A stretch of DNA of 64,000 nucleotides from assembly GCA_050084515.1 (NCBI GenBank), contig CM114275.1, positions 10,664,001 through 10,728,000 of the forward strand. Direction: 5' to 3'. A program made the translations under genes and the position numbers. Of the stretch, positions 47,708 through 58,768 are shown piece after piece. Under the pieces are notes generated by a model. It had not been told where the DNA came from, made no database searches, and was given only the letters and a program-made list of their open reading frames with translations. This DNA is from Blasia pusilla. Its lineage: Eukaryota > Marchantiophyta > Marchantiopsida > Blasiales. Each line of letters opens with the position of its first letter. Within the stretch, counting starts at the first letter, position 1.

Positions 47708-48599
47708 CCAAGAAAAAAAATCTGGTTTGATTATCCAAAAACGCTACACCTAGTGTGAGCATGGCTTGCTTTATTGTCGGCCTAGTTGGCATATCGACCA
47801 ACTTTGCTGCCGTAACATGCCATAATTGAGTGGGGGACGTCTCAATCACATGCTCCAAGGCTAGGTCTACCACCTCCTCTAAAACCCCCTTTGAACAAGA
47901 AGCAATCACCTCTCCACGCTCGCACAACGTGGCGGCAAGTGGGAATACCTCCGCTTGTCCAACTCCTATGGTCGCCCACTCCATGGCACAAAACAAAGGA
48001 TCCTGGCTCACCATAGTGGCTAATTCCAACAATGTGGTTGAAAATGGCTCCATACGAGGTGACATAGGAGTTGTCTCTTCCAACTCCTTGTGATGTCGAC
48101 ACACCTACCTCATCCATGGGCACTAGTGGTCCTCGAGGCACTATAAACGATATGTGAAGTGCCTCTGACAACCTAAATGAGTGTGGAACCCTGACCTGCC
48201 GCCCATTCGTCCCTTCCTGTGGGTCGATCTCCACCCCATCTATGAGTGGCTGAGTCACCCTCGCAACACCCCGAGTCACCACTGCAACAACCTCTACCTA
48301 AACTGCACTGCACATAAAACTCAAGCTCGTATAATCCTCCCATGTATGTTGATACGACGCGGAGGCTGGAGCCACACTAGCTACTCTTGGCTCTGTGCCT
48401 ATCCTTGGTTAGATCATTGTCATGGCAACAATCCTTGGCTCCAACTGATCGATGCAAGTGAGGAGTGCTGCATCGGGTGCATGTCCTCCAACTCCCCTAA
48501 CTGGTGGTGGAACCCTACCACCACGATCATCAACTCCTCAATCTCCACCAACTCTCTGGCCCCAAGGCCCTCTGCCTCTCAAGCAAAGAGACCTCGGGA
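47708..48599. other. Unassigned DNA, probably part of the minus-strand retroelement
   Basis: Lies downstream (minus sense) of the second gag. Overlapping open frames exist on both strands, but none shows protease or reverse-transcriptase motifs. Confidence 0.3.
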
Positions 48600-49950
48600 A
48601 AAATGGTAAAATGCGTTCAGGGTAAGTTCACGGCCGTAGATACCTCTAGACATAGCTCCCGTCCAAGATCAAAAGACCTATCCCTAGTATGACCATATCG
48701 ATGACAATGATCACAATGGAACTATGGTGGGGCCATTCTAGATGGCTCTTGAGAACTCGCAGGCACCCTCGGCCCTTTGCTATGCTTTGGACAGTCCCTC
48801 TCCCTATGTGGCCCATCAAGCCACCACATGTCCAACAAGCCAACTGTGGTCCTTGTTAAGTAACAAATGTCGGTGCAAGTCATTGTCTCATCGGCTCGTG
48901 ATACCCGCCCGGCTCTCAGGGCCCACCTGTCGGCTTCCGTGGTGCTGGTGCACGTTGGGACACTTGTGAGGCTACTCCTACTTGTGGACCCATCAAATGC
49001 CGTGAAAATCCGGTAGTCACCATCTACTCCTCACTCATATTGAGCTCTACCCGCTCAGACAACTCAAAGACCACCTTCAATGTGGGCTTCGCCGTGTGAA
49101 GCAACATCGCATCCTGTACTCTCCTTCGTAGCTCTTGGTCCAACTCATTGTACCAATATTTTATTGACTACGCTTGAGTCATTCCATATGTTTCAATGAT
49201 CAGTCGTCGTAAGCGCGTGAACGCCTCCCTCAGACTCTCACCCGATCTCTATTGAAAATCCAGTAGACTCTTTAGCTTGTCGGTTTGCACACCCTAGTAG
49301 CTCCTTCCCAATTGTCAAAAGAACTCCACTGCAAGACTAAAACTAGGTAGTCCTTTACCACCAGAGGTCTCTGCCTCCTCACCACCCTCACTAGCAGCCT
49401 CTCAATCTAGTCCCTGGGCTCATGGTTTAGGACTCTCTGCCCTCACTATTCCATCATATGCCTCGCGGCCACTTGTGGACACATATCCAAGAGCCCAATA
49501 CATCCTCCAGGCATCAATCTCTACTGAATGTAAAGACTGGAACTCCATGTAGTCATCCATCGGAGGACCCTCTAGATGTTGGAACAAACCCTTCCACTCC
49601 ATAAAAGTTTGAACCGCATAGGGGTCCGTTTCTCATGGAAGTTGCACCATGTGTCGAACTCTTGGATGAAGTTGTCTAGACGTATAGTGCCTACCACACC
49701 CGAGAAATGATGTATGCCTTGATGGCCCATGTCGTTCATCTCTCCCCACGTATCATTGTCTTCGTATGCGATCTCATCACCAGACCTGCTATCTAGTGAT
49801 GATGATCTAGCCATGGATGGAAGTTGATGTAGCTCCTCACTCAAAACCCCTTGGTATCTCACTGCATTCCTTGTCAAACCACCAATATTTCTTGAACTAT
49901 CCCGTTCTTCCAAACTCTGGAAGAACGTAGTGGTGACAACCTTGTCTCAC
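48600..49950 (-). pseudogene. Second decayed Ty3-like gag, opposite strand
   Basis: On the minus strand, short frames carry a gag-like series: FIQEFDTWCNFHEKR, MEWKGLFQHLEGPP, then around 49.2-49.3 kb a stretch typical of gag (LREAFTRLRRLI, YWYNELDQELRRRVQDAML). Near 48.82 kb lies a degraded zinc knuckle (CWTCGGLMGH, with its last Cys in a shifted frame). Many stops. It is not from the adjacent plus-strand element, whose gag is present separately. Confidence 0.55.
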
Positions 49951-50668
49951 TCACTCAAGCACTCAAACTCACCAAGAGTCTCCAACACTCCTCACTAGCT
50001 CACCTACGCTAGTGCTAATCCCATGAAGACACACCCAACCTCATGCACACTCAACACTCGGGCGCAGTAGACACACGAACAAATAAGGTGGTGCCGTGAC
50101 CAAAGAAGTGTGGTCGGGACTCATCCAAAAGATGGCCAACCACCAAGAAACGGGCGAGGTAATCTGCATCAGACAAACACTAAGCCAACAAGGAAAAAAT
50201 ATATAAAGGAGAATAGAGGTAGTAAGGGGACTATGCAGAGGAACTCAAGGCAAGATTATCGAGGTGAGAGACTAGACTCAAAATCAACATGCACTATTCT
50301 TATATAGAAGGACCTACATACAAGAGAATATAGGAAAAGCACCTAGTCTACTTAGAGCATTTTACACTTGCCATATTATCAAAGTAAAAGATACAAATAA
50401 CTGCTTGAGGGTTGGGGGCAGCCTCCTTGCTTAGAGATCCAATGCGTATACTCACATGAATAATTGAATGCAATTCTATGAGTGAATAAATAGAAAGGGC
50501 TATGGGAAGTATGATGTGTGCAAGATAGTTATTACATGTACTATTTTGATTACATTTGACATACTAAATCCATTTGCAACTAATATCTTTTAGTTTCTTT
50601 ACTCGAGGTATATCAAACAACTCCTAAGTCCATTGTTGTTTGAATACATCTAGTTATTCCTCCATAAC
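49951..50668. other. Unassigned transposon-flanking DNA
   Basis: No gene or repeat boundary recognised between the gag remnant and the helicase remnant. Confidence 0.35.
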
Positions 50669-51090
50669 TTGAATCTGCACCACCATACATGCATCTTCTT
50701 TGAAAGAACTTCAACTCCTAAGTTTTTTCATTTTATGATTTGTAGGTTACTAGTTAATGGTGATGCAAAATGCGTAATCCAAAATGTCATGCTTATCATA
50801 TGGGATAAAGCACCTACGACCTACTGTCATGCATTTGAGGTAGTGAACAATACATTACAAGAAATAGGGGGAATGGTCTTTCAAGATCTAAGGCATGTAC
50901 CATTTTGGTGAAAGCTCATAATCTTTGGTGGTAATGTTTGGCAAATGTTGCCCATCATTTGTCATGGCGATCGACCATATATTATCCAATCCATTTTAAG
51001 GAGATTACCTTTGTGGCCTTATGTTAAAGCCATGAAGCTTATCACAAATATGAAAGTTCAACCTCTTCCAAATATATGTGGAAAAGATTG
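50669..51090 (+). pseudogene. Helitron PIF1-like helicase remnant (central motifs)
   Basis: The plus strand reads MLIIWDKAPTTYCHAFEVVN, the Walker B region of PIF1/Helitron helicases (normally IIWDEAP; here Lys replaces Glu). After a stop comes KLIIFGGNVWQMLPI, equivalent to the GGDFRQ(V/I)LPV motif, then LRRLPLWPYVKAMKLITNM. The order and spacing match the family. Confidence 0.75.
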
Positions 51091-52169
51091 AGGTTTCGAC
51101 TTTGAGTCTCTGACGTCCCCCAACCAAAGTTGTGGCACTCTAACGCCTCTTGATAGATCCATGTCCCGTGCAAACAATCAAACAAACTTGACAAGGGCCA
51201 TGCATCTGCAATTGAATGTCAGTCCTTCCATCCTACCCCTACAAAGAGTGTGGAAGTTCATATTTGTGCACAAACACATTCTACTGATCCACACTAAGTT
51301 CATCACCGATAGATGGTAGGTTGCGCTCTCTACAACATCATCAAAGAAAATGTCTTTCTAATTCATGAATTTCTATTGTGGGGATGGGTGGGTTTAATTT
51401 GAAAGCAAAGATTTTATGCACATGGATGGGCCATGGTCTCAAGACACATTAGAAAATTTGGAAGACTTGGACAATGTGCGCTTTCCATCCAATAGTGCGC
51501 CTTGTCATTGTGCAGAGAATGCACAATCACAAGGATGTTATTCGCTGCGCAACGATGGGGAAGGATGCACAATATCAGACACAAGTACACAGATTCCTCG
51601 TGTTATCTAGTGGTACAAAAATTTGGATGAAGGTAGATATGATCCAAAATAGCTGGTTGGGTGCTCTCCTTGCTTACCTAAATATTTTGTAATGCACATT
51701 CTTTGCATGATCAGATTTGAAGATCAATTGACAATATAATTTTCTATATTTGTGGTGCAGTTGAGTGGCTACCCAACAACATATAATTTTGTGAATACTC
51801 TACCTTATTGGAGGAATTCTAGTATTGCCTAAATGGGCATTTTGTGAAAACAAGCCATACCCCTTGTCTCTTAAGAGAGATCTAGAGGGGTATTTCCACC
51901 TTGTGGTTTAAATTTTTATTCCCATTCTAGAAAGAGATGAAATCGGAATCCACCATGCATCCAGAAGGATCCACTCTTCAAAAACTCCAACGAGAGTGAC
52001 AACAAGAACGCTTAGCCTAACTTGGCTAGGAAACATCCTTCTTCCCCTACAGAGCCTTTCAAGTGAAACCGTAAAACCATGGGTCTTAATGGTGCTTGTG
52101 GAGTATTCCACAACGAGAAGATTGTGTGAGAAAGCCGTTCTCCTGGAGAGTTCTGCAATCTTCTGCATA

Positions 52170-52760
52170 CTTGTCCATTGCATTTGCATCAATGGTACAA
52201 CTTGCCTCACAACTCGCTTTGGATGGTAGAGACATTGGTAAGAAAATTTGTTTCCAATAACGGAGTGAAGCCCTACATGCTACAAAATGATTTCACCAAC
52301 AACTATCATTGTACACCCAACTACGATACTATGTTGAGGTGTAAGGGTCATGCGTTGGAAAAAATCAACAAAGGAGAGGAATTTTCTTTCAATCAAATGG
52401 GAGGTTGGTTGAGCCAAGTACAAAAGGTAGATCCACTAGCATACGTAATAGTGAACACCTTAGAACTATCTTGAAGCATTGCAAACCAATGATAGGAATT
52501 AACGCTTGTCATATCAAGGATAAAAAATATGTTGCACAATCGTTCATCACAAGTTTTTTGGATGGAAACAATGAAGTTTTCGTATTGGCGTTTGGAATTG
52601 GGCCATTTTAATGTAAAGAACAATGGACATGGTTCCTCTCAAACTTACAATTATGCAAAGAAGGATTGGAGTCCGAGGACGTATTTTTCATCTCTGACTA
52701 GAAAAAAGGATTCGTAAATGTTTTTGTAGAGCAAATATACTCTCAGGTCATATATGCGAT
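52170..52760 (+). pseudogene. MULE (Mutator-like) transposase remnant
   Basis: Plus-strand frames give a pre-catalytic helical region (KGHALEKINKGEEFSFNQM, GWLSQVQKVDPLA), then the catalytic core start CKPMIGINACHIKDKKYVAQ, DGNNEVFVLAFGIG and, after a frameshift, KEQWTWFLSNLQLC and ESEDVFFISD. These match the order of MULE transposases. The Asp usually found in the DGCH motif is Asn here (NACH), and stops follow. No terminal inverted repeats were located. Confidence 0.7.
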
Positions 52761-53559
52761 CCCTACTCAGAAACCGCCGTATATCCACCAACATGCTACA
52801 CATGTAAGGAGACTACACTCGTCATCATCACTATACCCATCTAGCATCAACTACTACCTGATATCCAACACCCTCAATGACACGAGACAAGTGTGGGAAA
52901 AGGGTAAAGGACTCGAATGGGCAACCTGAACACACCCGCCATCAATCTAACGTACTGTCAACATTGATTCCTCCATGTGGTGCGGCAACCTCTGCAACAC
53001 AACACTCTCCTCAAACAACAAGTCAAACCTCTCGTTAGCACATGCGGACTACCCATCGGCATCAGCACACTAACACTCCATCGCAAACCATTGGTGCAGA
53101 GCACCCATCTCGCCATCAACCATGTAACTCTCATCAGCCACATAGACCCTCTAACCATGTAACTTGCATACTATGGTCAATTGGCTCACCACGTTTGTCC
53201 TGACCCTACCATCCGACCTAGCTCTACTTGGGATAAGTAATACTCAGTCCCTCTTTTTGGCCCTCAACCCCACTCCCCATATAGTTGTTCTCGACCATTA
53301 TCTCAACTTCTGCTCATGCGTTTGCTAAGATCTTTGGCACGTTGGAATTGGCTTTGCATAATTTTTTCCTACGCCATCTTAATTGTCCCCAATGCATCTC
53401 GGAATTAAAATTTTTGGTCCAAAATACATTCAAAATCCCAAACGCTAGTCACGTACCAAATCCGATTATCACCTCTTAAGCAACCAACCTTCGTAGACTC
53501 GACTCCTCTCAAATCTTGGTTCACATTTGGTCCAATTTCCTATTCGTGATCATAAATGC

Positions 53560-53919
53560 ATGAAATGCTCAACCTTGTAAATTTTGATTTGCAAAGATTG
53601 AATTCCCTATTTCTTTGGAATTTTCCATGAGTATTAATAAGTCTACGATCAAACTTTACAAAAAATTGGATTTTTTTGGTCTACTTTTGCATCTATATGT
53701 AGCATTATCTAGAGTAGGCTGGTTCAATCCATATTAAGGATGGAAATGATCCGTATTTGAGTAAAGAAGGTGACTACACATGTAATATTCTATATAAAGA
53801 GTTCATTAAATGAGATAAAATCTAAAATTATTAATAAATAAAATATTCGACCCTTTTTACTATCTACCATAAAATTAATAAATGATTTTACCTCATGCAT
53901 TGCACACATACCTTACTAG
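53560..53919 (+). mobile_element. Helitron 3' end with helicase C-terminal remnant
   Basis: A decayed stretch around 53.63-53.75 kb matches the helicase end of the Helitron at 23.4 kb (INKSTIKLYKKL; LYVALSRVG). It is followed by GGTGACTACACA as in that element. It ends GCATTGCACACATACCTTACTAG followed by T, a second example of the family 3' terminus. Together with the remnant at 50.67 kb it may be one Helitron split by the MULE. Confidence 0.65.
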
Positions 53920-56900
53920 TAATATGTATTTTTTTTCCCATGATCTAATTACTATGGGAGAATACCCTCCTAAATTTTACCACCTCTTCTTTTCATAAAG
54001 GGCCAAGATTGCACATGAATAAAGTTTGTGTCTGCGAACATATATCAATCCCTAGGATGGACATGTCCGTGCAGGCCTCGATTCTCGCGGTCACTTGGGC
54101 CCGCTCCATCGGAAATGTATAGTATTTAGAAAATACTATTTAAAGGAATGTATTTTCTAAATGGGGTAAAACTTATTTTTATGAAAGTAATGTGTAGTGA
54201 GAAAGCTTGTGCAATGTGCTAACATAGCATTAGCACATGTTAAGTGATTTTATTTAAATATTCTTTCTTATTAAAATTTTATTCTCAAAATATTCCAACT
54301 CTAAGAAAAGGTAAGAGACACCTCATTATTCCATCAAGAGGCCCCTTAAATTTTCAAACTTCTCTCCTATTCACAGGTAGCGTATTCAGCCAATAAGATC
54401 GCTCACTCTTTCAACCAATAGGATTTCTCAAAATTAAATTAAGATATTAAATAATTAAATTACATAATAATGATGGATAATTCAAAATTACCCATCATTT
54501 TTAATGTCGTGTAGCACATAACATCAACTAGTAAGAATATTCTTTTGTAAACAAGTAACCTTATGTCTTTCAATTGAAGTATAAATACAATTATCAAGTA
54601 TTCCATTCATATAAAACCAAATCAAGTGTGATTTGGTGACTTGCCTTATTTTCTTTCGACAACAAGGGATATAACATTGATACCTAGTATTTACTCTTTG
54701 AAAAGTCCATACTTCTTTTGGAAGATCTTTTTTATATTGTTATCTTGCCATTCATTCCCCAAATAATAAATAGTATAAATGGAAAGGAAGTGAGGCGAGT
54801 CAGTAATATACATTTGGCTATGTTTAAATGAAAGAAAGAATTAATAATTTGATGTATGGATTAAATTAAATTAAAAGATTAGATGTTACTAGATGTGGTA
54901 GAAACATTCTAAAATTAGTGAGATCATGGAACGATGAGATATCTATTGCCTTTTTTAGACTTGTAAATTTGTAAGAATATTCTTTATAAATCTGTCTTTT
55001 CATAAATAAATAAAAGTGCATATTTTTCAAAAAAGAGATGTATTAATCATGGTAAGAACTTAATATATGTCAATAGGACACTGGTACATTGTACAAAAAT
55101 TCATACATGTGGATATAAAATTCATTGGTGGAGCTCTTAATAACACATAACTCACAACTCTCCAACTTTTTTCCATCAACTTTTTTCCAGCATTCTATGT
55201 TTGGGGCCCTCTAAACCAAATTGTACCTTCCTTTTTCCTAGATAGACTTTTCAATCCTCTTTTATTCACATCCTTCCTATTGAGGCGTCTTTTTCACATA
55301 ATAAACAAAAAAGTAAATATAAATTTCTATGTAAAGTATAAATTTATTAAAATAATAATTAAAGCAAAGATTCTCTCTTTCATGGAGAGAAATCCTCTCT
55401 GTGGTCCCATAAAAAAATTTATGAGGAAAAATAATTTTTTTATAGTAATTATAAACATTTCCATAGAAATGCCAATATCTACAAGCAACAAGCTCCATGA
55501 TTTTATTCATGAGATTCCTTGTGATGAACTTTTCAAATATTCTTATATTCTCCAAATAAATTAAATTAATCGAATGTACTTTCATTTGCATGAACCTTAA
55601 ATAAGATATATTTATGTTTGGAACGTGAGACTAAGAAATTTCATTTCATTTTCCTTTGAGTATTCTCTAAGGGGGGTATGATAGAATCCCACTATCTCGA
55701 ACATCGGTGGAGCTCTTTGGCATTAGGATCCCCCTATGGGAAAATTGGAAGTATGTGTCTCATTGACTCTATGATAAGATAATTAGAGGCACATCCCATC
55801 AAAACAATAATCCCCAAAACAATATGATGGAAGAATAGGATTAATGAAAGGACAAATCACGATGTCCCAACTTTCTAGTCATCGTGGTGCTTATTACGAG
55901 ATTGTGAAAAATTTCATGCATAGAAAGTATTGGGAATATAAACTATTGAAATGCTTTAGCAAAGATTTTTTTTTAAAACCTTTACTTTTTGGGTAGAAAG
56001 ATGTAGAAAATTCAAAAGTATCCAACAAAATCTTCAATTATTATTACACAAGGCATACTTTAAACTCAATTTTTTTAATGTTTGAGTCTCTTCAAAATTT
56101 GCAATATCGATTAAATATCAAGATTTGAATTCAATTCCAAAATTTGATATATTCAGGAAAAAATTTAAATATATATAATTAAAAAAATTAAAAACCTTTA
56201 TTTCCCAATAAAAATAGATATTTCAACCCAACGTATCTTTAGAAAATAATTTTAATTTAGTGATGATGTTCAAGAATTTTGTACAAAGCATTTCTTATAT
56301 TCATAGAAATAGTAGAATGACAAAGAGCACTTGATATATCTTAGTTCCAAACCATCCATAGGAAAAGGGATGTGGATGAGAGGGCCATATATCAATATGT
56401 TACTACATATATATCAACTATGGTACCTACAAGACACTCACTTTTTTGACTTACTTGCTAAACAAAGTCAATAAAGTTGTAGTTTGAAATGTTAATAATG
56501 ACACAATTGTAGATGGAAATGATAACAACAACAAATTTTTGAAACATTTGAGATACTTACATCCAAAAGTTTTCTTGAAACTCAAGCAACGTATGATATG
56601 TTGTAGCTCACTCCAAATCCCAAATCCATCTCATAATGACTTGTGAAAAAACAATGCATTAATAAAATTCTATATTTTTAGCATAGAATATTAGAAGGTG
56701 GATTATTGAGGAACATGGGCATTTTTTTTCTTAAAGAAACGAGGAGTCACCGGGAAGGAATTTTTTTCTCCAAAATTAGGAGTCGGGGATGGCATTAGGT
56801 TTTTCTTTAATCGCCATAAGATTTGTGTATAGGTTGCTACTATTTACTTTCTCTCGAAGGGCCGCCCACATATGGAAGTTTGGGCGGGTGCAAAAGTAGA

Positions 56901-57440
56901 TTAGAGATTTTATTAAATATTTTCCTACATGAAAAGGTTCGGGAAGGGGGACTTCGTAAAAGAGGAAGGCAGGAGGGGAAAAGCTCGAATGTGGTAAAAG
57001 AAAGATGGAGATTTAAAAATCGTGCATTGAAATAATAAAAAATCGATGCCACCTTGAAAATGGAATCCATGAGAGTAACGAGCCCATACATTCCCACCAG
57101 CAAAAACCCCAATCTTTCTTTTTTCGTTTCCCCTCCTCGAGAAGCCGTTGTACATGGGCTCGTTTTGTTCTTTTCCCCTCCTCGATAATCAAGCTTACAT
57201 GGGTACGGACTTCCTCAGGCCTTGCGAGCAAAGCTCATGGAAGGAAGACTCCTCCATGCCTCCCTCCAAATATGCCGAGTGACTCAAAAGTGCCGCTTTG
57301 CAGTCGCAGAGACGCACATCCTCGGGTAAAGTCCACGCTTTAAAGCTCCCGGTCAAAGAAAGGTGATCGACATTCGAATCATGGGGGGTCATTCTTTGAC
57401 TTCACGTGAAATCTCTTCCCCTCCCGCGGGGGAAACTGCG
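53920..57440. other. AT-rich intergenic DNA
   Basis: Mostly AT-rich to about 56.8 kb without coding signal. A possible further Helitron-type end (CAACTAG followed by T) lies at 54528-54531, with AATTCAAAATTACCCATC just before it as in the mini-Helitron at 29.86 kb. No gene recognised. Confidence 0.35.
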
Positions 57441-57451
57441 GACTTCAGGAG

Positions 57452-57540
57452 GCTGCTCCTGCTGCTCCTGCTGCTGCTGCTGCGGCGGCGGAGGACGCTG
57501 TGGAGGAGGAGGAGGAGGAGGAGGAGGAGGAGGAGGTGGA
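57452..57540. repeat. Adjacent (CTG)n and (GAG)n trinucleotide tracts
   Basis: CTG-rich repeats to about 57488, then GAG repeats at 57502-57540, in GC-rich DNA upstream of the 58.8-kb gene. Each reading frame gives homopolymers (Glu, Arg, Pro, Ser, Leu), which explains the long overlapping open frames. Confidence 0.85.
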
Positions 57541-58768
57541 GGGGGAAGAGGAGAGTCCGGACTCGAAGAAATCCTCTCGAAGTGAAACTTTGCAAGTCGG
57601 CGAATCGGTTTCGCAAGAAAGCTCTTGCGAGGAAGCACATGACATGGGACGAAACCACCTCTTCCGGACTCAGCAGCGGCACGTCGCAGGGAGCGAGCGC
57701 AAGTCCCAGCTCCGCCGCGGCGAAGAACAAAGCCGTGCCTTCGCTCCCTCGCTCTACTCACTCGCGGACTGCGTAGCGGCGGGAGCAAATCCAACGCATC
57801 GAAAAGTTCCATTTCGCGGTCGGAGGCGGTGGTCACGAGGAGGCGACGATAGAGGTCCGGAGGTGACAGCACCGCGACGGCGACTGACGCCGTCACGGGT
57901 TGTGATCTGAATTGGGGGGGCCGGTAGTCGCGCGCGTGCAGCTGTCGACGAACATGCGATCGTCTGCCTGCGCGCTGGAGAAAACGACTCGCGAGAATCC
58001 CACGCGGGAACGGGCGGAGGTTCGATCGGCGCCTCGGTTCCGCTGTGGCCGAGCGCGCAGGATCACGTCGGGCGTGGACGGACGTCTGGATTCTGAGCTC
58101 GCGGGAGGCGATGGAGCGGGGGATTCGCACCGAAGATGATCGCCCGTAATCGCACGGAGCCGTGGAAAGTCGACGAAAGCCGCGATCCTGCGAGCTCCGG
58201 TCCGGCCGGAGGCGATGCAGCTGGGGATTCCGTGCTCATTTCACCTCGTTTCATTTCATTTCATTTCAGTGCAGGGCACGTGAGAGTGGGCGATCGGGCC
58301 TTGAAGCGTCGCTGTCTGGGGCAGCGGTCGATGATCGAGCGCGGAGCGAGCTCGAGCTGAGGAGGAGTCCGTGCAGAGCTTGCATTTTCACCTGAGCTGC
58401 AGGAGGCGGGCGCTCGCTGTTGGAATTAGCTAGGATATGGCGGGGGTTTAGGGCTGTCCGACAATCGAATGGTGTCCGGTGCAGTGAAGAGCGTTCCAAT
58501 TAATCGGCTTCGATATCCCGGTCGCTTCCCATCGGAAGCTGTTTCTCCTCTCTTCGCTTGGCAGAGGGGACGGGATCATGTTAGGAAACCGAGGATGCGC
58601 GAGAACAGTCTGGGGACTCGCACGGCGCAGACAGTAGTGGCACTGGAGCTGAGGCTTCGTTTTGGCGTTTGGTCTTGTCATTGCTGAAGAATTCAATGCA
58701 AAGCGCAGGGACTGACGAAAGATGCGTGGAGATGGAGGGCGGTCTTGGATGATCTGAGGGCGATTGCA
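57541..58768. other. GC-rich upstream region of the repeat-protein gene
   Basis: CpG-rich DNA with long overlapping open frames on both strands, including a minus frame 58130-57402. High GC and the trinucleotide runs make such frames likely by chance. It probably holds the promoter and 5' UTR of the downstream gene, and may hold an upstream first exon. Confidence 0.35.

Noticed and set aside
57402-58130. 242-codon minus-strand frame with poly-Pro and poly-Gln
   Set aside because: The homopolymers come from trinucleotide repeats, all other frames there are open too, and no domain is visible.
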